From: Halopiger xanaduensis SH-6
GTDB taxonomy: Archaea > Halobacteriota > Halobacteria > Halobacteriales > Natrialbaceae
DNA length: 64,000 nucleotides
NCBI RefSeq assembly: GCF_000217715.1
Contig: NC_015666.1
Coordinates: forward strand, 3,422,270-3,486,269
Direction: 5' to 3'
Shown: positions 46,406 through 55,596 of the stretch, piece after piece
Position numbering within the stretch: position 1 is the first letter of the stretch
How the letters are laid out: each line of letters begins with the position of its first letter
Made by a program: the position numbers and the translations under genes
The notes under the pieces: generated by a model
Databases searched by the model: none
What the model was told of the DNA's origin: nothing
Seen by the model: the letters and a program-made list of their open reading frames with translations, nothing else

Positions 46406-46496
46406 CGAAGCTTCGCGGGCCCGACGAAGCTACGCTTCGTCGAACAACGCTGAGCGAGGCTCAGCGAGTTTGACGTCGGCTTACGCCTCGTCAAAC
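46406..46496 (-). repeat. Hairpin array with duplicated gene tail behind gluconate dehydratase 1
   Basis: Four palindromes follow the gene. They are GTTTGACG/CGTCAAAC at 46468-46496 (stop codon in its loop), CGCTGAGC-GAG-GCTCAGCG at 46448-46466, CGACGAAGC-TAC-GCTTCGTCG at 46422-46442, and CGAAGCTTCG at 46406-46415. In coding orientation the last codons TTG TTT GAC GAG GCG TAA recur 51 bp on as TTG TTC GAC GAA GCG TAG (46430-46447): the same Leu-Phe-Asp-Glu-Ala-stop with other codons. The array ends in a short T-run (46401-46404), so it could terminate transcription. Confidence 0.88.
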
Positions 46497-47719
46497 AACT
46501 CCTCACCGTCGACCATGTGCTCCTCGACGGTATCGAGATCGAGCGTCACGCCGAGGCCCGGTTCTTCCGGAATCTCGAGGTAGCCGTCCTCGATGAGGTC
46601 TTCTTCGACGAGGTCGCCCCACCAGCCGAGTTCGTAGGAGTGGTACTCGAGGGCCAGGGAGTTCGAAACCGCGGCGCCGACGTGGGCGCTGGCGACGGTG
46701 CCGACCGGCGAGGCGACGTTGTGCATCGCAACCGGCACGTAGTAGGTATCTGCCAGATCCGCGATCTTGCGGGTCTCGCGCATGCCGCCGACCTTGGGCA
46801 TGTCCGGCGCGACGATGTCCAGCGCCTGTTCCTCGATCAGGCGACGCTGGCCGTGCTTGCGGTAGACGTTCTCGCCGACCGTGATCGGCGTCGTCGTCGA
46901 CTGCGTGACCTCCTTCTGGACGTCGTGATTTTCCGGCGGAACGGGGTCCTCGAGCCACCAGACGTCGTACTCCTCGAGGCGTTCGGCGAGTCGCTTCGCG
47001 CTGCCGCCGGAGAAGGTCCAGTGGCAGTCGAAGGCGACGTCGGCGCGGTCGCCGACGCGCTCGGTGACCTTCTCGACGATCTCGGCCTTGTGCTCGATCT
47101 CGGGCTCGCGGAGATGGCGGTTCGCGCGGTCTTTCTCGTGGCCCGAGGGGACGTCGAGGTCGAACTTCAGGGCGTCGTAGCCGAGTTCCTCGACGACGCG
47201 TTCGGCCTCGTCGGCGCAGGCGTCGGGGTCGGCTTCCTCCTCGGTGTGGCAGTCGCAGTAGACGCGCATCTCGTCGCGGTACTTGCCGCCCAGCAACTGG
47301 TAGGCTGGGATCTCGAGGATCTTCCCCGCCAGATCGTGCAGCGCGACCTCGATGCCCGAGATGGCGGTGATGGTGACGCCGCCGATCGAGCCCTCGCCGG
47401 ACATCTTCTGGACGAGGTGCTCGTAGAGCCGGTCGATGTCCAGCGGATTCTCGCCGACGATGAACGGCTTCATCCGCTCGATCAGTTCGGGAACGCCGGC
47501 GCCCCAGTAGGCCTCGCCGGTGCCGACGATGCCCGCGTCGGTGTAGATGCGGACGAGGGTCCACGGGAAGTTGCCGTCGACCATCGTCGTCTGGACGTCC
47601 GTGATCTCGACGTCGCGGTCGCCGCCGCGGTCGCGGGTCACGCCCATCGTTTCGGCCGAGAGGTCACGCATCGTATACTCGGCGTTCGGATCGTGCAACT
47701 GCGAGTAATCGACTCCCAT
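46481..47719 (-). CDS. gad: Gluconate dehydratase 1 (enolase superfamily)
   Basis: A 412-residue mandelate racemase/enolase-superfamily protein resembling the haloarchaeal D-gluconate dehydratase of the semiphosphorylative Entner-Doudoroff pathway, which makes 2-keto-3-deoxygluconate. Metal ligands are D231 (AFDCHW), E257 (WWLEDPV) and E283 (VGENVY), with H333 (AMHNVAS) in the active site. Glucose dehydrogenase and KDPG aldolase are next to it. A TrmB-type site lies at 47732-47747. The 3' end carries a hairpin array. A near-identical copy is at 60622-61860. Confidence 0.9.
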   Translation of the reverse strand: MGVDYSQLHDPNAEYTMRDLSAETMGVTRDRGGDRDVEITDVQTTMVDGNFPWTLVRIYTDAGIVGTGEAYWGAGVPELIERMKPFIVGENPLDIDRLYEHLVQKMSGEGSIGGVTITAISGIEVALHDLAGKILEIPAYQLLGGKYRDEMRVYCDCHTEEEADPDACADEAERVVEELGYDALKFDLDVPSGHEKDRANRHLREPEIEHKAEIVEKVTERVGDRADVAFDCHWTFSGGSAKRLAERLEEYDVWWLEDPVPPENHDVQKEVTQSTTTPITVGENVYRKHGQRRLIEEQALDIVAPDMPKVGGMRETRKIADLADTYYVPVAMHNVASPVGTVASAHVGAAVSNSLALEYHSYELGWWGDLVEEDLIEDGYLEIPEEPGLGVTLDLDTVEEHMVDGEELFDEA

Positions 47720-47731
47720 GGGAGAATCCCT

Positions 47732-47747
47732 TACTCCGACAGTAGTA
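47732..47747 (-). promoter_or_regulatory. TrmB-type operator before gluconate dehydratase 1
   Basis: On the reverse strand the sequence reads TACTACTGTCGGAGTA, an exact match to the TACT-N7/8-GAGTA element reported for TrmB of Halobacterium salinarum. It lies 13-28 bp upstream of the ATG, i.e. at or just behind the expected TATA box (47748-47755), a position usually linked with repression. Confidence 0.75.
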
Positions 47748-47801
47748 ATAGTTTCTATCTCGTGAGTGAGTCGGCGGCTGAGGCGTTCGCGTCGGGGCTC
47801 G

Positions 47802-48872
47802 TCAGAGCGCCGAGAACTCGACGGCCGTCTTGATGACGCCGTCGCCGGTTTCGAAGGCCCGCTGGAACTCCTCGAGGCCGTAGACGCCGGTCACGAGGTC
47901 GTCGGTGAGCCACGTCGGCAGCTGCGAGAGGGTGTCGACGGCCGACTCGAAGTGGCCGCGGTGGGAGTTGACGGTCCCGAGCAGCGCCTTGTTGTGCAGG
48001 ACCATCTCGCGGTGGAGCCGCCCGCCGTCGACCTCGAACTCCCAGGGCTCGGGGACGCCGAGGAGGACGCCGACGCCGTTGGGCGCGAGCGCGTCGACCG
48101 TCTCGAAGGCGTGCTTCGCGTAGCCGGTGGCCTCGTAGACGAAGTCGACCGACTCGTAGACCTCGGGAATCTCGGGAACCGGCGTCTCGCGCGAGTCGAT
48201 GTACGTCGCGCCGAGGTCCTCGACGATGTCGATCGTCGGGTCCGGCCGATCCCGCCGCCCGAGACAGTAGGTCCGCTCGACGTCGAGGACGTCCGCGAAC
48301 ATCCCGAGCGTCAGCAGGCCGAGCGAGCCGTTGCCCAGCACCAGCGCCGACTCGAGGTCCCAGTCGAACGCCGAGCGGGAGGCGACGGCGTGTTCGATCG
48401 CCTTCTCGGAGATGCTGATCGGTTCCACGAGGAAGCCGAGGTGGGCGAACTCCTCGGGGATCGGAACGAGATACTCCGCCGGGCTGGTGAAGTACTCGGC
48501 CATGAACCCGTGGGCGCCGACGATCCCGCGCTCGACGTACTCGCCCTCGGGCGCCATGTCGGGTTCGCCGCGCTCGAAGTACTCGTTGTCCCGGCCGTTC
48601 GGCCGCCGTCGGACCGTCGGCACGACGATCTGGCCCTCCTCGAGGTCGGTCCCGTTCGGGTCTTCGACGACGCCGACGGCTTCGTGGCCGAGCACGAGTT
48701 GCGTATCGTCGTCCGGCACGTCGCCGTGGTGGCCCGCGATGACTTCGTGGTCGGTCCCGTCGACGCCCACGCGAAGGGTGCGCACGAGCGCCTCCCCGGC
48801 CGCTGGTTCGGGTCGGGGCCGTTCGACGAGCGTCGGTTCGCCGGCCCCCGGTTCGACTGCGATCGCTTGCAT
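47802..48872 (-). CDS. gdh: NAD(P)+-dependent glucose 1-dehydrogenase
   Basis: A 356-residue zinc-dependent medium-chain dehydrogenase, first step of the semiphosphorylative Entner-Doudoroff route (glucose to gluconolactone). Zinc ligands fall at D38, H63, E64 and E150, the same numbering as Haloferax mediterranei glucose dehydrogenase, where Asp38 replaces the common Cys. The nucleotide fold has GNGSLGLLTLGMFA (about 181-194). A TATA-like TTTTATTCG sits about 25 bp before the ATG and a TrmB-like site lies further upstream. Confidence 0.92.
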   Translation of the reverse strand: MQAIAVEPGAGEPTLVERPRPEPAAGEALVRTLRVGVDGTDHEVIAGHHGDVPDDDTQLVLGHEAVGVVEDPNGTDLEEGQIVVPTVRRRPNGRDNEYFERGEPDMAPEGEYVERGIVGAHGFMAEYFTSPAEYLVPIPEEFAHLGFLVEPISISEKAIEHAVASRSAFDWDLESALVLGNGSLGLLTLGMFADVLDVERTYCLGRRDRPDPTIDIVEDLGATYIDSRETPVPEIPEVYESVDFVYEATGYAKHAFETVDALAPNGVGVLLGVPEPWEFEVDGGRLHREMVLHNKALLGTVNSHRGHFESAVDTLSQLPTWLTDDLVTGVYGLEEFQRAFETGDGVIKTAVEFSAL

Positions 48873-48905
48873 ACCTCTCCCAAGGCTCGCCTCGAATAAA
48901 AGATT

Positions 48906-48921
48906 TACCTAGTCCGTAGTA
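48906..48921 (-). promoter_or_regulatory. TrmB-like operator before glucose dehydrogenase
   Basis: The reverse strand reads TACTACGGACTAGGTA, i.e. TACT-N7-AGGTA, two bases off the TACT-N7/8-GAGTA element. It lies 34-49 bp upstream of the ATG and upstream of the TATA-like box (48893-48901), which in the Halobacterium model is the activating position. Opposite placement at gdh and gad would let one regulator act in two ways. Confidence 0.55.
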
Positions 48922-49142
48922 AAGAATTCGAGAATAGAAATAGTCCCTTTTAGACGCTCTCGAGGCGTTAATCCGGTTCTACAGGTACAATTATCGAGTA
49001 CGGGGGTGGTTCCCATGGGTCCGGTTCTGAGTGTACGGAGCGTCGAATCGGCGGATCATCGACGGGACCCGCGGCTACCGGTCGACGAGAACGAACCGAC
49101 GGTTCATCGACCCGAACGAAAAGACTCGAGCCGGCGGGCCAC

Positions 49143-49796
49143 TCACTCGCTGCGGGCGTCTTCGACGGCTTCGACGAACGATTCGGCGTGCTCCCGAACG
49201 CCGTCCATGTCGTCGTCCGCGATGGCGTCGTAGTCGATCAGCGCGCTGCCGGCGCCGACGGCGAGCGCGCCGGCCTCGAAGTAGTCGGCGACGTTGTCCG
49301 CGGCGACGCCGCCGGTCGGGATGATCTCGACGTTGCCTAGCGGCCCCTTGAGCGCGCCGATATGGTCCGGCCCGACCGTTGCGGCGGGGAACATCTTGAG
49401 AATGTCTGCGCCGGCCTCGAGGGCGGTGACCGCCTCCGTCGGGGTCATGACGCCGGGCGAGGCGAGCACGTTGTGGCGGTTGCAGGTCCGGATGATCTCC
49501 CGATCGACGTGGGGAGAGACGACAAAGGTCGCGCCCGCGTCGATCACCGACTCGGCGGTCGCGGCGTCGAGGACGGTCCCGGCGCCGACGACCACGTCGG
49601 GATCGGCCAGTTCCCGATCGACTGCGGCGATCTTGTCGCGGGCGTGAGGCTCGTCGGCCGTGATCTCGAGCGCGTCGACCCCACCCTCGTGGAGCGCGCG
49701 GGCGACGGGGACGATCCGCTCCGCGCTGATCCCGCGCATGACGGCGATAACGCCGCTCTCGACGATTCGCTCCTCGACCGTTCGTTTGTTGGTCAT
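49143..49796 (-). CDS. 2-keto-3-deoxy-6-phosphogluconate (KDPG) aldolase
   Basis: A 217-residue class I aldolase that splits KDPG into pyruvate and glyceraldehyde-3-phosphate. The Schiff-base lysine is K134 in ILKMFPAATVGP, with E44 (ALEITADEP) as acid/base and conserved FVVSP and GVMTPTE segments. Start ATG 49796 (MTNKRTVEER) is chosen; an in-frame ATG five codons upstream is possible. It belongs to the sugar island with glucose dehydrogenase and gluconate dehydratase. No KDG kinase gene is in the window. Confidence 0.92.
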   Translation of the reverse strand: MTNKRTVEERIVESGVIAVMRGISAERIVPVARALHEGGVDALEITADEPHARDKIAAVDRELADPDVVVGAGTVLDAATAESVIDAGATFVVSPHVDREIIRTCNRHNVLASPGVMTPTEAVTALEAGADILKMFPAATVGPDHIGALKGPLGNVEIIPTGGVAADNVADYFEAGALAVGAGSALIDYDAIADDDMDGVREHAESFVEAVEDARSE

Positions 49797-49946
49797 TGGC
49801 GACACCTCCATACGGAACCGAGGGTTCGCGTCCGAGTCGACCCGCGAGTCGCTGGGCGCAGTGCGTTCGCGTTCATCGGGTCGGCGTTCACCACCTACCC
49901 GCAAGAAGGTCGGGGCGGAATGCGCGTGCGAGCGAAAGCGGCCGCG

Positions 49947-51011
49947 CTACTCCTCGACCTCGAGCGGCCGAATCGTCACCGACTGCGCCTCGAAGTCCTC
50001 GAGGAAGGCGCCGGCGCCGCCGATCGTGTACCGCTCGCCGTCGACGTCGATCTCGAACGCGTTCTCGATCGGCACGGTCGACGTCGCGGGGCGAACGAGG
50101 CTCTGCCGGACGTCGACGACCTCGCCGGTCAGCGTCGACGGGAGGTCGCGGTCGCCGACCGGCGAACCCGTCACCGTCACCTCGAGCGGCGTATCCGTCG
50201 CCCGGTGGAGCGCGATCTGGAAGACCGCGTGGCGGAATCCCTCGTAGGTCGCGGGAAGGTCGGCCGCCGTCGTCACGTACCGTTCCTCCGCGATCGGCCA
50301 GTAGTTCGCCAAAAAGGAGCCGGCGAGGACGGGGACGAGTTGCTCCTGCGAGAGGGCGATCGCCTTCGTGTCGCTCGTCGAGGTCGTCAGCAGTTGGCTC
50401 GGCGAGAGCAGGCCGTGTCGGCGATCGACCGTCACCATCGTCGGGACGAGGGCGTTCCAGGTCCGAACCGTACTCGCGATGCCGGCGAGCGACGCCATAT
50501 CGACGTCGCTGTCGGCCGTCCCGAGCAGGAGCAAGACGAGCACGCCCCGTTCGGCGGTCTCCTCGAGCGTTTCGCGGACCTGCGGCAGCACCGACGCGGG
50601 GATCGAGAGCGTGACCTCGGTCTCGGCCTCAGAAAGCAAGCTCTCGATGCGCTTCTGGACGGTCTGGCGGGATTTGATCACCTCGAACTGCTCGGTCGGT
50701 CGCTCGGTCGTCGTGTAGCGCGATCGCAACTCCGGTTCCATCTCCTCGACGCTGCGGGTGAGCCGGTCGACGACCGTCTCCGGGTCGACCGGGCGGATCA
50801 CCGTCGGCACCGCGTGATCGTCCACCTCGACGAACCCGCGTTCCTCGAGTTCTTCGCTGATACTGTAGACGTAGCGCTTGGAGACGTCGGCGGCGTCAGC
50901 GATCGTGCTCGCTTTCGACTCTCCGTGGTCGAGAATCGCGAGATACGTGTCGATTTCCTTCTCGGAGAGGCCGAACCGCTCGAGGAGTCCGGCGAGCCCG
51001 TCTGTATCCAT
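49947..51011 (-). CDS. TrmB-family sugar-sensing transcriptional regulator
   Basis: A 354-residue TrmB-like protein. An N-terminal winged helix-turn-helix (LERFGLSEKEIDTYLAIL; STIADAADVSKRYVYSISEE, about residues 8-75) is followed by a linker helix and a C-terminal effector/sugar-binding domain. It is the likely regulator of this island; TrmB-type sites are found before gad1 and gdh. ATG 51011 (MDTDGLAGLL) is preferred over a start 31 codons upstream. It is divergent from the glucoamylase gene. Confidence 0.88.
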   Translation of the reverse strand: MDTDGLAGLLERFGLSEKEIDTYLAILDHGESKASTIADAADVSKRYVYSISEELEERGFVEVDDHAVPTVIRPVDPETVVDRLTRSVEEMEPELRSRYTTTERPTEQFEVIKSRQTVQKRIESLLSEAETEVTLSIPASVLPQVRETLEETAERGVLVLLLLGTADSDVDMASLAGIASTVRTWNALVPTMVTVDRRHGLLSPSQLLTTSTSDTKAIALSQEQLVPVLAGSFLANYWPIAEERYVTTAADLPATYEGFRHAVFQIALHRATDTPLEVTVTGSPVGDRDLPSTLTGEVVDVRQSLVRPATSTVPIENAFEIDVDGERYTIGGAGAFLEDFEAQSVTIRPLEVEE

Positions 51012-51150
51012 GAGTTCCCAGTGTGTGCCGGATTGTAGCGGCCGCTGAAAAAGATTCCCTGTTAGCCACGCTACCGGCCGTTCACGATCTAAAATAGGGA
51101 ACACATATTACAACAAATTTTAATCGAAGAGGGTCATACGGGTGGGTACG

Positions 51151-53208
51151 ATGAAACTACAAAGCGCCCTGAACGACGTTAAACGATCGCGGGGCGATCC
51201 CTGTCGGTTCCCCGGCGAACGCCGGTCAACCGCGGGACTGTTCTCGGGACTCGGCGACCGACTCGTTCACGTCGCGCCTGACGGTTCGATCAGGGACTAC
51301 TCCTATCCGCTCTCCGGCTTGGTCGGTATCGAGCGGTCGCGGTTCGGCGTCGAAATCGACGGTACCGTCTACTGGCTCGAGGAGGGCGACCAGCGCTACA
51401 TCGACGGGACGACCGTCGTCGAGACGGTCCACGAAATCGACGAGTGGACGCTTCGCCAGTACGACGTCACGGTCGGCACGCTGCATCTCACGTACTTCGA
51501 ACTCGAGACCGGCGATGACGCCGCGTCGGCGGATGCGACGATTCACGCGTGTCTCGGATTCGCCCCCGAAGGACGGGTCTGTCGAACCGGCCAGCTTCGC
51601 CACGACGATGCCGTCGAGATTTATCACGATCGTGAGCGGGACTACGTGACTGCTTCGACGCCGCTCGAGATCGGCGGACAGGTTCCGCCGTACTTCGAGG
51701 ATCTGCTCGATTCGGAGCCGACCGACCTTGCCGGCACCGATGGTGACGGGCGCTATGAGGAGACGCGACTCAGTCCGATCGCGACGGCCGAAATTGAACT
51801 GACCGGACACCACCCGAGCACGACGGTCGCAACGTTGCTAACCGACGCCGAGGAGGACGAGACACGAGCCGAGGCCCTCGAGCGCGTCCGTGCCGGGGCG
51901 GCCGACCACGACGACCGCGCGGCGATCCTCGAAGCGGACCGACGACAGGTTCGGGAGCGATTACCCGACGTAGCGGGGGCGACTGACGGTCGCGTCGACG
52001 GCATCGTCGAGGACCTGCGCGCGCTGTCGCTGCTGCGAGCGTCGAACGGCGCCCGGATCGCCGGCCCCGAGTTCGATCCGTTCTTCCGGTACTCCGGCGG
52101 CTACGGCTACACCTGGTTCCGTGACGACGCTGAAATCGCCGGTTTCCTACTGGCCGCGGATCGCGAGGCCGACCTCGGGCTCGAGGCGTGGCACCGGCAA
52201 AGCGCCCGGTTCTACGTCGAGACGCAACTCGCAGACGGCACCTGGCCACACCGCGTCTGGGCCCACAACGGCGAGATCGCACCCGGCTGGGCGAACGGTC
52301 GCCTCGAGGGCGACGCTGCAGGGACGGACTACCAGGCCGACCAGACCGCGAGCGTCGCGACCTTCCTCGCAACGTATCTCCGAGTCGTCGACGACGGGGA
52401 CAACGCGGTCCGCGAGGCGCTGCTCGCGGCGCTCGACGGGCTCGACGCGACCCTCGCGGAGGACGGCCTGCCCGAACGCGTCCAGAACGCCTGGGAGAAC
52501 ATGACCGGCCGGTTCACCCACACCGCGGCGACCTACCTCGAGGCCTACGCCGCGATCGCGCGGGCGCCGATCGACGCCGAGTACCGGGAGCGAGCGGCCG
52601 AGAACGCGCGAGCCGTCTACGACGCGATCGATCGGCTGTGGGTGCCCGACCGGGAGTGTTACGCGCTGCGTCTCGACGGCGACGAACCGGACGAGCGCCT
52701 CGACGGCAGTACGTTCGCGCTCGCGTCCGCCCACGCCGAATACGCGGCACTCGAGGACGCGACGATCGACGACGAGCGGATCGAACGGCTCGTCTCTCAC
52801 CTCGAGACGACGCTCGAAGGGCTCTACCGCGACCCTGACGGGCCGATCGAGGGCCTGGCGCGGTTCGAGGACGACCCGTGGCGCGTGAAAGAACAGGCCG
52901 AACCGAAGGTCTGGACGGTCACGACCGCGTGGGGCGCCCACGCGGCCGCCGAGTTCGGCGAGCTGCTCGCCGCTCGAGATCACGAAGCTGCCGACGCGTT
53001 CGACGAGTGGGCGCGAGATCTGCTCGCGCTTGTCGAACCGGGCGGGACGCTACGCGGAGACGGGGAGTACCTGCCGGAGCAGTTCTTCGACGACGGCACG
53101 CCCGACAGCGCGACACCGCTGGGTTGGCCTCACGCACTGCGGCTAACGACGGCGATCACACTGGAGGGCAGGGAGCCGGCCCGCGTCGAGGAGCCCCTCG
53201 ATACGTAA
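51151..53208 (+). CDS. GH15 glucoamylase (cytoplasmic)
   Basis: A 685-residue protein. The N-terminal beta-sandwich (about 1-260) and the C-terminal alpha/alpha barrel (RYSGGYGYTWFRDDAEIAGF, about 314-333; WPHRVWAHNGEIAPGW) match archaeal/bacterial GH15 glucan 1,4-alpha-glucosidases that release glucose from maltodextrins. No signal peptide precedes the domain, so it acts on imported sugar. The ATG at 51151 is chosen. An AT-rich stretch at 51095-51125 is the shared promoter region with trmB. Confidence 0.88.
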   Translation: MKLQSALNDVKRSRGDPCRFPGERRSTAGLFSGLGDRLVHVAPDGSIRDYSYPLSGLVGIERSRFGVEIDGTVYWLEEGDQRYIDGTTVVETVHEIDEWTLRQYDVTVGTLHLTYFELETGDDAASADATIHACLGFAPEGRVCRTGQLRHDDAVEIYHDRERDYVTASTPLEIGGQVPPYFEDLLDSEPTDLAGTDGDGRYEETRLSPIATAEIELTGHHPSTTVATLLTDAEEDETRAEALERVRAGAADHDDRAAILEADRRQVRERLPDVAGATDGRVDGIVEDLRALSLLRASNGARIAGPEFDPFFRYSGGYGYTWFRDDAEIAGFLLAADREADLGLEAWHRQSARFYVETQLADGTWPHRVWAHNGEIAPGWANGRLEGDAAGTDYQADQTASVATFLATYLRVVDDGDNAVREALLAALDGLDATLAEDGLPERVQNAWENMTGRFTHTAATYLEAYAAIARAPIDAEYRERAAENARAVYDAIDRLWVPDRECYALRLDGDEPDERLDGSTFALASAHAEYAALEDATIDDERIERLVSHLETTLEGLYRDPDGPIEGLARFEDDPWRVKEQAEPKVWTVTTAWGAHAAAEFGELLAARDHEAADAFDEWARDLLALVEPGGTLRGDGEYLPEQFFDDGTPDSATPLGWPHALRLTTAITLEGREPARVEEPLDT

Positions 53209-53358
53209 TCACGGCAATTCGACTCGTCTCCGCCGCGGGAATCCGCCGCGATTTACGATGCACCTGGCCGTCGATACCGAGACTACGACGCCGTTTTTCG
53301 GCGCGGACGCATTCGCTAGTGAGTATATTTAAGTGCGCATCTTTCAAGCAGATCGAAT

Positions 53359-55122
53359 ATGGCAATCCATCGTGAAGGAGTTCATCACAGATCTAAGAGC
53401 AGCTATGCGTACGCGTACGACGAGGAAACCGTTCACGTCCGACTCCGGACGATGCGCGGGGACGTCGCGGAGTGTACGCTCCTCCACGGCGATAAGTTCG
53501 ACTGGCCGGACAGCGCGACCAGGACACGGATGGAACGGATCGGCCGCGACGAGCGGTTCGACTACTGGCAAGTCTCGGTCCGGCCGCCCCGCCGCCGACT
53601 CTGTTATGCGTTTCACCTGTCCGATGGCGACGAGTCGCTCTGGGTTACTGAGTGGGGATTCGAGTCGAAGCCGCTGTCGGAGTTGCCGACGGCCGGCGAA
53701 CGGCGTCCGCTACACTACTTCGAGTACCCGTTCCTACATCCAACTGACGTCCACGACCCGCCGGAGTGGGTCTCCGATGCCGTTTTTTACCAAATCTTCC
53801 CCGAACGGTTTGCCAACGGCGATCCCGAGCGAAGCCCGGAATCCGTCGAAGAATGGGGTGGTGAACCGACGCTCGACAACTTCTTCGGCGGCGATCTACA
53901 GGGGATCATCGACAACCTCGACTACCTCGAGGATCTTGGGGTTTCGGCGCTCTATCTCACACCCATCTTCGAGTCGCGGTCGAATCACAAGTACAACACG
54001 ACCGACTACACCAGCGTCGACCCGCACTTCGGTGACGAGGAAACGCTCCGGCAACTCACTGAACAGGCCCACGACCGCGGGATCCGCGTGATGTTGGACG
54101 CCGTCTTCAACCACTGCGGCCGGGAGTTCGAACCGTTTCAGGACGTCGTCGAGAACGGACGGGAGTCAGAATACGCCGACTGGTTCCACGTCCACGAGTT
54201 CCCGATCGAATTCGAGCCGCGACCGAACTACGATACCTTCGGGTTCGAAGCCTACATGCCGAAGCTCAATACCGAGAACCCCGAGGTGAAGGAGTACCTC
54301 CTCGACGTCGCGGCGTACTGGGTCGACGAGATCGGGATTGACGGGTGGCGTCTCGACGTTGCCGACGAGGTCGACCACGCGTTCTGGCGGGAACTCCGCG
54401 AGGAGGTGAAAGCGATCGATCCCGACGTCTACATTCTGGGCGAGATTTGGCACGACTCGCGGGCTTGGCTCCGCGGCGATCAGTTCGACGCGGTGATGAA
54501 CTACCCCTTCTCCTACGCCGTCATCGATTTCCTGATCGAACGCGACCTCGACGCCGGGGAATTCGCGGATAAGGCGACGCGTTTCCTCGGGCGATATCCG
54601 GAGCAGGTCAACGAGGTTCTGTTCAACCTCCTCGGGAGCCACGATACGCCGCGATTGCTGTACCGTTGCGACGGCGACGAACGGCTCCTCCGGCTGGCGT
54701 TCCTGCTGCTGTTTACCTACCGCGGCACGCCCTGTCTCTACTACGGCGACGAGGTCGGCATGACCGGCGGCGACGATCCGGATTGCCGGCGACCGATGGT
54801 GTGGGACGAGGCCGAACAAAACACCGCGCTGCGGGAGTTCGTACAGCGATTGATTGTACTTCGAGACGACCACCGTCCGCTGCGCCGCGGTCGTATCCGG
54901 TTTGATCGAGAACGGACGACGTCGGACCTGCTCGTCTACCGACGGGCCGACGGCGACGAGACGGTGGGAATCGCGATCAATCGCGGCGACGATCAGGCGG
55001 TCGTCGAGCCCACCGACGAGCAGTGGGAGACGTTGCTCCGGACCGACGCCGATTCGGGCGGTGTGGACGCTGTTGACGGACGGATAGTAGTCCCGCCCCG
55101 CGGCGGAGTCGTCTGGCGATAA
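53359..55122 (+). CDS. GH13 neopullulanase/cyclomaltodextrinase-type alpha-glucosidase
   Basis: A 587-residue alpha-amylase-family enzyme. An N-terminal CBM34-like domain (about 1-130) and the GH13 barrel are present. Catalytic residues are D333 (GWRLDVADE), E362 (YILGEIWHDS) and D429 (GSHDTPR). Domain order and lack of a signal peptide suggest an intracellular cyclodextrin/maltodextrin hydrolase. A TATA-like TATATTTAAG lies at 53324-53333. It follows the glucoamylase gene. Confidence 0.92.
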   Translation: MAIHREGVHHRSKSSYAYAYDEETVHVRLRTMRGDVAECTLLHGDKFDWPDSATRTRMERIGRDERFDYWQVSVRPPRRRLCYAFHLSDGDESLWVTEWGFESKPLSELPTAGERRPLHYFEYPFLHPTDVHDPPEWVSDAVFYQIFPERFANGDPERSPESVEEWGGEPTLDNFFGGDLQGIIDNLDYLEDLGVSALYLTPIFESRSNHKYNTTDYTSVDPHFGDEETLRQLTEQAHDRGIRVMLDAVFNHCGREFEPFQDVVENGRESEYADWFHVHEFPIEFEPRPNYDTFGFEAYMPKLNTENPEVKEYLLDVAAYWVDEIGIDGWRLDVADEVDHAFWRELREEVKAIDPDVYILGEIWHDSRAWLRGDQFDAVMNYPFSYAVIDFLIERDLDAGEFADKATRFLGRYPEQVNEVLFNLLGSHDTPRLLYRCDGDERLLRLAFLLLFTYRGTPCLYYGDEVGMTGGDDPDCRRPMVWDEAEQNTALREFVQRLIVLRDDHRPLRRGRIRFDRERTTSDLLVYRRADGDETVGIAINRGDDQAVVEPTDEQWETLLRTDADSGGVDAVDGRIVVPPRGGVVWR

Positions 55123-55238
55123 CTGCCGACAGACCGTCACACTGCCGTTTTCCGATCAGGTTACGGAGCGAAAAGGCGGGCCCAAGAGCCGCCGATACGA
55201 CGGTCGGGAGGCGACGAAAGGGGAGCGCCCGCTCGCTG

Positions 55239-55481
55239 TCAGCTTCGGAAGTCGTACGAGGGCGTATCGACGACGCCGTTCGGATCGGCGGACGTAGTGA
55301 ACGTCCGATTATCGCCGCTTTCCCACGTTACGGTTCCGTCGTCAGCGATTTTGATGAACTTGAACTCGAGCGTCGTGTCGGTCGGCACGCTCGCTGGGAG
55401 GAACCAGTCGGGGTACTCCGGCGCGTGGAACGCCTCCGTGGCTTCTGTCGGTTCCCAGTTCCCGAGTTCCGCGATCGGCAC
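55239..55481 (-). pseudogene. Truncated CBM20 starch-binding domain
   Basis: An 80-residue frame (GTG at 55481) matches the C-terminal three quarters of a CBM20 starch-binding domain: AELGNWEP, YPDWFLPASVP, LEFKFIKIADDGTVTWESG. The N-terminal strands of CBM20 and any attached catalytic domain are missing; upstream in-frame codons run to a stop at 55533-55535 without domain similarity. It is probably a remnant of a secreted amylase or cyclodextrin glucanotransferase. A short, free-standing binding protein is less likely because it has no signal peptide. Confidence 0.7.
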
Positions 55482-55539
55482 TCGGTCGGCAGACAGGCAC
55501 CGAGTCTGACTGCTGTCATACGCTACGAAATATTACATC

Positions 55540-55557
55540 CTAAATTAGCGAATTTAG
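55540..55557. promoter_or_regulatory. AT-rich palindrome before the ABC ATPase gene
   Basis: The sequence CTAAATTAGCGAATTTAG is a 7-bp inverted repeat with a 4-base loop, 40-57 bp upstream of the ATPase ATG. It may be an operator or part of the promoter. It lies in the gap between the CBM20 remnant and the ABC genes. Confidence 0.5.
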
Positions 55558-55596
55558 AAAGAGTTATCTGACATCTTTCCATGGGTATGATCATAG

